NCBI GenBank assembly: GCA_035649275.1
Contig: DASRJW010000062.1
Location: forward strand, 1-16,502
Length of the DNA stretch: 16,502 bases
From: Candidatus Krumholzibacteriia bacterium
GTDB lineage: Bacteria > Krumholzibacteriota > Krumholzibacteriia > G020349025
Direction: 5' to 3'
Position 1 is the first letter of the stretch. Each line of letters begins with the position of its first letter. Of the stretch, positions 1 through 5,420 are shown one piece after another. The notes below the pieces were generated by a model that was not told where the DNA came from, made no database searches, and worked only from the letters and a program-made list of their open reading frames with translations. Position numbers and translations under genes: made by a program.

Positions 1-40
1 CAAACGCCGCAACCGCACCGGCCGGGGCCGGCGTCGACAT
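1..40 (-). CDS. 5' end of a minus-strand gene, possibly dnaA (partial)
   Basis: An ATG at 40-38 on the minus strand opens a frame that stays open for 13 codons to the window edge, reading MSTPAPAGAVAAF. A purine-rich GAAAGAG lies just upstream and is only a modest ribosome binding site. The main support is context: a near-consensus minus-strand promoter at 102-130 would start transcription about 55 bases upstream. Two perfect DnaA boxes lie behind that promoter, an arrangement typical of dnaA or another origin-linked gene. The 13 visible residues are an Ala/Pro-rich tail with no diagnostic motif, so dnaA is an inference from position only. It could be any gene with a low-complexity N-terminus. 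Confidence 0.45.
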   Translation of the reverse strand, partial: MSTPAPAGAVAAF

Positions 41-101
41 CGCTCTTTCAGTTCCCACGGTACCTGCACCTTGGGAGAACGGGGTATAAGGGTGTACGAG
101 G

Positions 102-130
102 AATATAGAAAAAAGGCCGAAGCTTGTCAA
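102..130 (-). promoter_or_regulatory. Strong sigma-70-type promoter for the leftmost gene
   Basis: Read on the minus strand, a perfect -35 hexamer TTGACA (130-125) is followed by a 17-base spacer and the -10 hexamer TATATT (107-102), one mismatch from consensus. This is the best promoter in the window. It points at the ATG at 40, with a predicted start near 95 and a 5' leader of about 55 bases. A weaker DnaA-like 9-mer, TTGTCAACA (124-132, 7 of 9 matches), overlaps the -35, which would suit DnaA-mediated control of its own promoter. Confidence 0.65.
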
Positions 131-228
131 CAGGTCTGCACGGAAAACAGCGCGCCGACTGCTCGCGGAGGTTCTGAAGCTGTACACATCGTGGACAGCG
201 TAAGAATCTTTGACGGTTTTCTTCTCGT

Positions 229-273
229 GTTATCCACAGAGATGCAAGTCGGCGTGCCAACTCTGTGGATAAC
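229..273. repeat. 13-bp perfect inverted repeat containing two DnaA boxes
   Basis: GTTATCCACAGAG at 229-241 is exactly the reverse complement of CTCTGTGGATAAC at 261-273, with a 19-base spacer. Each arm contains the consensus DnaA box, so the two boxes face each other with centres 34 bases apart. The identity extends two bases beyond each box on the inner side and one on the outer side, more than the box alone requires. Confidence 0.85.
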
Positions 274-339
274 CTCCGGAGATGCGTCGCCATTCAATCT
301 ACGAAGGAACGAGCACTGCACAGCGTGCGGCACTGACCG

Positions 340-364
340 TTTCACAAAGAAACACATTGTGAAA
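340..364. repeat. Short inverted repeat TTTCACAA / TTGTGAAA
   Basis: TTTCACAA (340-347) and TTGTGAAA (357-364) are perfect 8-base inverted copies around a 9-base spacer, in the A/T-richer part of the origin-like region. The arms could form a small hairpin or a dimeric protein site. No uridine tract follows on either strand, so it does not look like an intrinsic terminator for the gene ending at 431. Confidence 0.5.
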
Positions 365-430
365 AGAATCACGAATGCGGGCGCATCTCCAAAGCGAGGG
401 ATGCGTCGGCAGGCTCAGTTTGTGAAGAGG

Positions 431-1966
431 CTAGTCGTGGAGCAGATCGCGGGCGGAGGGGGCGCCAGACACAGGCTCGGCGAGGCGCTTCCATTCCTTT
501 TCCAGGATCTGGACGGTCGCGCCAGCGAGGGCGAGGAGGATCCACAGATAGCGCTGGAAGGCGAGGTGCAGGAACACCGCCGAACCCAAGTAGCCCATGA
601 TCCCGAGCCAGAAGGCCGTCGCTGTGTTGGCGAGGCCGGGCTGCTTGCGACGGAAGCGGCGGCGCAGGCTCCAGAGCCGAGCCAACAGCGTGCCGACGAT
701 GCCGAGGAACAGGAGAATGCCCACGATGCCCGTCTCCGCCGACAGCTCGGCGTACAGACAGTGCGCGCGGCGCTGCGTGGCGAGGCTCCGGAAGGCGATC
801 TCCGGGTTCTCCATGTACTTCACCGAGTAGAAGGGCATGTACTGCCCCGGCCCGACACCGAGCAGCGGGTAGTCGAAGAAGCAGTGCACGCCAGCGAGCA
901 TCTCCGTGAGGCGCCCGCGAATGGCCCCGTGGCCCTCCACGGTGTCGCGCTGCGAGAGCAACTGGGGCAGGGTGCGGAAGGTCTCGAGGCGACCCAAGAA
1001 CCCAGGAGCCACGACGAGCACTACCGCGATGAGCAGCACTCCACCAAGGAGCATCTGCCACCAGCGGATGTACCCCAGGAAGATCATGATCATCACGAGC
1101 CCCACGAAGGTGAGAATGCCGCCCCGCGAGTAGGTGATGGCGAAGCCAGCCAGGATGAGCAGCATGCACCCGAGAGCCAAAAGCCGAACCCAGCGCTTGC
1201 GTTCGTCCCGGAAACGGAAGAAGGCGAGGGGCAAGACGACGATGAGGATCTGCGCGAAGCGGTTGGGTCCGTTCACCGGACCCGCGGCACGATTGCTGAC
1301 CAGCACCTCGCTGCGCTGGCGGACGAGGCCCGTACCGTCATCGTCTTCGGCGATGCCGCGCCCCAGGTCGCGCTGCGCCAGCCCGCCGAACTGCGCTTGG
1401 TACTTGTGGGTCAGCTCCTGGTAGAGGCCCAAACTGCTCAGGAAGGCGCTCACGACCACCATCGTCCAGATCGCCGCTCGCAGCATTCCGAGGCTCCGCA
1501 CGGCGTTCAACACCAGGAAGTACATGAGCACACCTTCGACGACGTACACCGTGATCCACGCGAAGGCGACATGCACGTCGACGGCAACGAAGCTGGAGCC
1601 GAGCAGCGAACCCAGGAAGAGGAGCATCAGCAGGAAGGTGTAATCCACGACGATACCGCGGCGCTTGAACATGTACACCAGCACCGGGAAGCCAACCAGA
1701 GCCGTCACTCCCATCGCTGCGATCTGCGGGCTGCCGATCACCCTGCCGATGAGCACGGGTGCGTTCATGTAGGCGAGGGCGAGGAAGAGCACTGTCCCCA
1801 GCATCGGGCGGAGGCAGAGGAGACCCAGCGCAACAAGGCCGAAGGGCGCCGCGAGCCCGACGCTCACCCCCTGCCCGATGGCGAGCAAGCTCATCCCGGC
1901 TACGCCGGCGAGCAGCAATACCGTGAAGCGAGGACCGAGCAGCACGCCCGATTGGGAGGAACTCAT
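431..1966 (-). CDS. O-antigen ligase / Wzy-type polymerase family membrane protein
   Basis: A 511-residue polytopic membrane protein with about a dozen hydrophobic segments spread from residue 13 to 490. The large loop at about 325-405 is the one that is periplasmic in this family. Family landmarks are visible: GPNRFAQ (233-239) before a membrane segment, SRGG (280-283) at the end of another, PLLGVGPGQY (367-376) in the loop, and AHCLYAELSAETG (401-413) entering the next membrane segment. Members (WaaL, Wzy, PglL-like) transfer or polymerise lipid-linked glycans at the outer face of the inner membrane. Which acceptor this one uses cannot be told. No glycosyltransferase or flippase gene lies nearby. 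The ATG at 1966 has only a distant GGAG upstream, so the exact start is uncertain by a few codons. An extended -10 promoter lies about 55 bases upstream. Confidence 0.85.
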   Translation of the reverse strand: MSSSQSGVLLGPRFTVLLLAGVAGMSLLAIGQGVSVGLAAPFGLVALGLLCLRPMLGTVLFLALAYMNAPVLIGRVIGSPQIAAMGVTALVGFPVLVYMFKRRGIVVDYTFLLMLLFLGSLLGSSFVAVDVHVAFAWITVYVVEGVLMYFLVLNAVRSLGMLRAAIWTMVVVSAFLSSLGLYQELTHKYQAQFGGLAQRDLGRGIAEDDDGTGLVRQRSEVLVSNRAAGPVNGPNRFAQILIVVLPLAFFRFRDERKRWVRLLALGCMLLILAGFAITYSRGGILTFVGLVMIMIFLGYIRWWQMLLGGVLLIAVVLVVAPGFLGRLETFRTLPQLLSQRDTVEGHGAIRGRLTEMLAGVHCFFDYPLLGVGPGQYMPFYSVKYMENPEIAFRSLATQRRAHCLYAELSAETGIVGILLFLGIVGTLLARLWSLRRRFRRKQPGLANTATAFWLGIMGYLGSAVFLHLAFQRYLWILLALAGATVQILEKEWKRLAEPVSGAPSARDLLHD

Positions 1967-2019
1967 CGAGATGGAATCTCCGAGGCAAGCGGCCGGGCCG
2001 CCGAGATTTGGCTCCTCCT

Positions 2020-2028
2020 ATTTTACCA
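2020..2028 (-). promoter_or_regulatory. Extended -10 promoter for the O-antigen ligase-like gene
   Basis: On the minus strand TGGTAAAAT (2028-2020) combines an extended TGn element with the -10 hexamer TAAAAT, 5 of 6 to consensus. I see no good -35 at 16-18 bases, which extended -10 promoters tolerate. The predicted start near 2013 gives a leader of about 45 bases. The 20-bp repeat array begins about 80 bases upstream of it. Confidence 0.45.
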
Positions 2029-2110
2029 TCTCGGTGTCGGTCGGCGCGCATCGGTTTGCTGGCGCTCTGCCCGGTCTGTGGCGGCGTGGTCTGCGGCTCC
2101 TTGCCGACGC

Positions 2111-2230
2111 TGCTCTCGGCTTCCGCTTAGGGCTCTCTGTATCCGCTGAGAGCTCCCGGTATCCGCTAAGAGCTTTCGGTTTCCATCCGGAGCTCTCGGT
2201 TTCCACCCAGCGCTCCTGGTTTCCCCCGAG
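2111..2230. repeat. Tandem array of six degenerate 20-bp units
   Basis: Six consecutive 20-base units start at 2111, 2131, 2151, 2171, 2191 and 2211 and stay in register without any insertion or deletion. A typical unit is AGCTCTCGGTTTCCACCCAG (2191). Eight of the twenty positions are identical in all six units (GCT at 2-4, G9, TCC at 12-14, G20). Junctions make a near-palindromic GAGAGCTC core. The period is close to two DNA helical turns and is not a multiple of three, so the array does not look like coding repeats. It lies between the divergent starts of the O-antigen ligase-like gene and the CotH gene. Confidence 0.85.
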
Positions 2231-2288
2231 CCGTGGTTCCGCCGTCGCTCTTCCGTGATTCCGCCGCAGTTTCTCCGGTCATTCCGCC
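2231..2288. repeat. Related degenerate array with 22-23-bp period
   Basis: Directly after the 20-bp array the motif TTCCGCC recurs at 2237-2243, 2259-2265 and 2282-2288, spaced 22 and 23 bases, each preceded by a GTG-, GTGA- or GTCA-like stretch. It resembles the GGTTTCC core of the first array and looks like older, drifted units of the same repeat whose period has changed. Confidence 0.6.
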
Positions 2289-2687
2289 CGGCGCTTCTTG
2301 ACCGATCCAAGCCTGCTGTACCCGCCAAACGGTGAGGATTGTGCGGATTCACCCAATACTCACGCTGAGCAAACGGACGACGACGGGCTGGCGGATGGTG
2401 CCGAGCCAGGACAGGAGCCGGGCGACGGTTGAGAGTGCCTCAACGCTCCCGATCGTGGCGTGCTGAATGATCGAACGAGCCTCTTGGGTCGGCGTACCGA
2501 GGTCAGCGAGCCGGCGCATCGAGGCGTCGTGGTCGATTGTGATACACTGTCTTCTCGTAATGCACGGCCACCGCGCGGGTCGTCTCATTCTTTCGTCGCC
2601 TCGAGCGGGGCTGCGCCGCTGACCTCCTTCTGAGTATTAGAGCTCGACAGCGGATCGACCATCCTCATCACGAACCGGGGATATTCC
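2289..2687. other. Intergenic stretch before the CotH gene
   Basis: No convincing gene is seen here apart from a doubtful minus-strand frame (2349-2588). A 6-bp stem with a 5-base loop (GTTGAG/CTCAAC, 2428-2444) is present. TGATACACT at 2540-2548 could be an extended -10 element reading toward the CotH gene, with a leader of about 130 bases, but there is no matching -35. Base composition is visibly less GC-rich than in the flanking genes. Confidence 0.4.
2349..2588 (-). CDS. Doubtful small hypothetical protein
   Basis: A 79-codon frame on the minus strand. Unlike most antisense frames here it is not arginine-rich: residues 20-79 read like an ordinary helical protein, for example EARSIIQHATIGSVEALSTV. 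There is no strong ribosome binding site before the ATG at 2588, and I recognise no family. It could be a small gene, the remnant of a larger one, or chance. Confidence 0.2.
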   Translation of the reverse strand: MRRPARWPCITRRQCITIDHDASMRRLADLGTPTQEARSIIQHATIGSVEALSTVARLLSWLGTIRQPVVVRLLSVSIG

Positions 2688-5318
2688 ATGCGCTTTGATC
2701 TCACCCAACTTCCCACCTGGATCATGAATCGATGGAGGCGCAGCTCCGGGCGGATGAAGACCCTCGTCGCCACCGTCGTGCTCCTCCTCGCCTTCACCGC
2801 GACGAGCTTGGGGAGCATGTACTACGGGGTCATCCTCAACAAGACCCGGCGCGCCATCACCTGGGATCAAATGCTGGAGAACGTACTCGGGACCAAGCTG
2901 GCCATCATTCCCCACTGGGTGCAGGGTCAGATCTTCGGCCGCCCCGACCGCCTCGGCATCAGCATGGACGCCACGGACTTCGCCAAGCTGCAGATGAAGC
3001 GCGACGCGGCGCTGAAGACGGGCATCCTCAACTCCGGCGACGACGACTTCGTCCCCGCCTTCCTCCACCACGGGGACATGACCACCGAGGTGCGCATGCG
3101 CCTCAAGGGCGACTGGACCGACCAGCTCCTCGGCGACAAGTGGTCGTTCCGCGTCAAGATCAAGGGCGACGCCACGCTCTTCGGCATGAAGCAGTTCTCG
3201 CTGCATCATCCCCGGGCCCGTGGTTTCGCCTACGAGTGGCTCTTCCACCGCGCCTTGAAGCGCGAGGATATCCTGGGATTGCGATACGACTTCGTCCAGC
3301 TCTCGGTCAACGGCAAGGACCTCGGCGTGTACGCCCTGGAGGAGCACTTCGAGAAGCGGCTGATCGAGAGCCAGCGTCGCCGTGAGGGCCCCATCGTCAA
3401 GATGAACGAGGAGCTCCTCTGGGCGGACCGCGCTTCGACGCCGTCGTTGTCGAGGAGCCCGACCGGCTTGCAGTCGGAACAGGCGGGCTTCGTGGACGCG
3501 TTCGGGCTCCAGTCGGTCCTGGACAACAAGGGGATGTACAAGCGCTTCGTCCTGGGCGGAAGCCTCCTGGAGGCGGTGCGTTCTGGGGAGATGCCGGCGC
3601 ACAAGGCCTTCGACGTGCAGCGCCTGGCCACCTATTACGCGCTGTGCGACCTCCTGGGCAGCGAGCACGCCGTCATCTGGCACAACCTGCGTTTCTACTA
3701 CAACCCGGTGACGGCCCTGCTCGAGCCCATCGGCTTCGACGCCAATGCGGGTCACCTGATTGCGGCTCCCCACGGCGCCGAGCGCCGCTGGGACGATCCG
3801 GCCAAGGACTTCAAGAACGTCGTCTTCAGCGATCCGCTCTTCTGCCAGGAGTACACCCGAGCCCTGGAGCGCTTGTCGGCGCCGGGATACCTGGAGTCGT
3901 TGCTCGCCGACACCCACAAGGATCTGAACCACCAGCTGTCGATCCTGTACCGGGAGTTCCCCTGGGTCTACTTCTCGCCGTCGGTGTTCCAGCGTAATCG
4001 TGACGTCATCGTCGCCTCGCTCCATCCCAAAGCCGCGCTGCACGCTTACGCGCACGGCCGCACTCCCGAGGCCATGGAGATCGAACTCGGCAACATCCAG
4101 AGCATGCCGCTCGAGGTGGAAAGCATCAGCTTCCGGGATTCCCTCGTCCTTCGTCCCAGCGAGCGCATCTTCCTCGCGCCCAAGGTCCCGGATCTTCCGG
4201 TGAACTATCGGGTGGTGACCTTCGCCCTGCCGGCGGACTTCCCGAAGAACGTCAAACTGGCGCGGGACCTGAAGGTCCAGTACCGCATCATCGGCGCCTC
4301 GTTGGCGCGCACGGAGGCTGTGTTCGCCTGGCCCCGCCAGAACAACGAAGTCCTCTCCGCCGACCTCGTCCGCAAGGATCCGAACGTCGACAGGCTGCCT
4401 TGCTTCGCCGTCGACGAGGCCGCCAAGCGCATCACCATCCGGCCCGGCCGCTGGGAGATCCACGAGAGCGTTCACATCCCCGGCGGCTACGATGTGGTGG
4501 CCGGGCCGGGCACGGAGCTCTTTCTGGACCCGAATGTCACCATCCTTTCCTACTCGCGCTTCCTGTTCCGCGGCAGCGCCGAAGCACCCGTGGTCATCCG
4601 CTCCGATGGCCGCGGCCGCGGGGTGCTGGTGGCGAAGACGGGCGAGTCGAGCCTGGAGCACGTGCACTTCATCGGCCTCGCCAACCCGAACCTCAACGGC
4701 TGGGAAGTGACGAGTGCGGTGACGTTCTACGAGGCGCCGGCACACTTCACCCAATGCGTCTTCGCGGACAACAAGTGCGAGGATGCTCTCAACATGATCC
4801 GCACGACCTATGTGATGGAGAATTGTCGGTTCGCCAACACCCAGTCCGATGCATTCGATGCCGACTTCGCCGACGGCCGCATCGTGGGCACCTCTTTCGA
4901 AAATTGCGGCAACGACGCCGTGGATACCTCGGGCAGCACCACCGAGGTGGTGGACATGCAAGTCAACGGCACGAACGACAAGGGAATCTCGGCGGGCGAG
5001 AACAGCCGCATGACCGCGCGCCACGTGCGGCTCAGGAACACCGCCATCGGCCTCGCCAGCAAGGACAGGTCTCAGATGCACGTCCAGGACGCCACCCTCG
5101 ACGGCGGCGGCGTCGGCGTCACCTTGTACGTGAAGAAGCCCGAATTCGGCCCGTCCGCCATGGACGTGGACGGCCTCGTCATGGCCAACATCCAGATGCC
5201 GTACCTGGTGGAGAAGGGTGCGGATCTGTCCGTCGACGGGACACGCATCGCGCCCAATCGCATCGTGGTCCGGGACGAGCTCTACGGCGCGCGTTGGGGC
5301 ATGGCCACCAGGCGCTGA
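2688..5318 (+). CDS. Membrane-anchored CotH-kinase / beta-helix fusion protein
   Basis: An 876-residue protein. A basic stretch (residues 15-24) precedes one membrane helix at about 25-48, predicting an N-in anchor with the bulk outside the cytoplasm. Residues about 90-450 match the CotH kinase-like family: VRMRLKGDW (135-143), KWSFRVKIKGD (151-161), NGKDLGVYALEEHFEKRLIE (208-227), then WHNLRFYYNP (331-340) and EPIGFDANAG (346-355). In the last of these, D351 is the likely metal ligand of the family's DxD/DxN site. Residues about 590-860 are a right-handed parallel beta-helix with short repeating turns (ENCRFANTQSDAFDA, GNDAVDTSG). Known CotH proteins phosphorylate spore-coat or secreted proteins; the substrate here is unknown. 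The ATG at 2688 follows GGGG at 7 bases. The gene is followed after 102 bases by the M14 peptidase gene. Confidence 0.85.
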   Translation: MRFDLTQLPTWIMNRWRRSSGRMKTLVATVVLLLAFTATSLGSMYYGVILNKTRRAITWDQMLENVLGTKLAIIPHWVQGQIFGRPDRLGISMDATDFAKLQMKRDAALKTGILNSGDDDFVPAFLHHGDMTTEVRMRLKGDWTDQLLGDKWSFRVKIKGDATLFGMKQFSLHHPRARGFAYEWLFHRALKREDILGLRYDFVQLSVNGKDLGVYALEEHFEKRLIESQRRREGPIVKMNEELLWADRASTPSLSRSPTGLQSEQAGFVDAFGLQSVLDNKGMYKRFVLGGSLLEAVRSGEMPAHKAFDVQRLATYYALCDLLGSEHAVIWHNLRFYYNPVTALLEPIGFDANAGHLIAAPHGAERRWDDPAKDFKNVVFSDPLFCQEYTRALERLSAPGYLESLLADTHKDLNHQLSILYREFPWVYFSPSVFQRNRDVIVASLHPKAALHAYAHGRTPEAMEIELGNIQSMPLEVESISFRDSLVLRPSERIFLAPKVPDLPVNYRVVTFALPADFPKNVKLARDLKVQYRIIGASLARTEAVFAWPRQNNEVLSADLVRKDPNVDRLPCFAVDEAAKRITIRPGRWEIHESVHIPGGYDVVAGPGTELFLDPNVTILSYSRFLFRGSAEAPVVIRSDGRGRGVLVAKTGESSLEHVHFIGLANPNLNGWEVTSAVTFYEAPAHFTQCVFADNKCEDALNMIRTTYVMENCRFANTQSDAFDADFADGRIVGTSFENCGNDAVDTSGSTTEVVDMQVNGTNDKGISAGENSRMTARHVRLRNTAIGLASKDRSQMHVQDATLDGGGVGVTLYVKKPEFGPSAMDVDGLVMANIQMPYLVEKGADLSVDGTRIAPNRIVVRDELYGARWGMATRR

Positions 5319-5404
5319 GCACGAGCGGACAGCGTCACTCCTCCACGCCGGCGTGAGCCGCGCGTCACGCTGGCGACCGCAGCTGGCGCGGACGTGCGCC
5401 TTCT

Positions 5405-5412
5405 GCTACCTT
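5405..5412 (+). promoter_or_regulatory. Possible -10 element directly before the M14 gene
   Basis: The extended -10 like TGCTACCTT starts at 5404-5405, with the hexamer TACCTT at 5407-5412. It ends 8 bases before the ATG at 5421, so transcription would begin at or within two bases of the start codon. A weak TGGCGC (5384-5389) sits 17 bases upstream. A 12-base perfect palindrome, CACGCCGGCGTG, lies at 5344-5355. The lack of a Shine-Dalgarno sequence before 5421 fits a leaderless transcript. Confidence 0.35.
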
Positions 5413-5420
5413 GGCGGCGC

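Larger units (their letters stand above)
124..410. other. Candidate replication origin / DnaA-binding region
   Basis: This gene-free stretch carries two perfect copies of the DnaA box TTATCCACA, one on plus at 230-238 and one on minus at 272-264. A 7-of-9 match lies at 124-132 and a 6-of-9 match at 180-188. The stretches at 81-115 and 201-234 are visibly richer in A and T than the surrounding high-GC DNA and could serve for unwinding. Smaller repeats lie to the right: copies of GATGCGTCG at 281 and 400, and an inverted repeat at 340-364. The combination with a strong promoter into an adjacent gene resembles an oriC/dnaA intergenic region. A DnaA-controlled promoter region without origin function is the main alternative. 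Confidence 0.5.

Noticed and set aside
210-236. Plus-strand promoter TTGACG with TATCCA
   Set aside because: The spacer is only 15 bases, the -10 is part of the DnaA box, and no plus-strand gene follows.
2013-2018. AGGAGG on the minus strand as a ribosome binding site
   Set aside because: No start codon lies within 5-12 bases downstream; the real start at 1966 is too far away.
71-2149. A 692-codon plus-strand open frame opposite the O-antigen ligase-like gene
   Set aside because: Its translation is a low-complexity run of His, Glu, Gln and Arg typical of an antisense frame in high-GC DNA, while the minus strand encodes a clear polytopic membrane protein.
2111-2288. CRISPR array
   Set aside because: The repeat units are contiguous and degenerate, with no distinct unique spacers of constant length and no cas genes nearby.
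2637-5081. An 814-codon minus-strand frame opposite the CotH gene
   Set aside because: The composition (Val, His, Arg, Glu rich) is that of a shadow frame, and the plus frame has CotH and beta-helix motifs.
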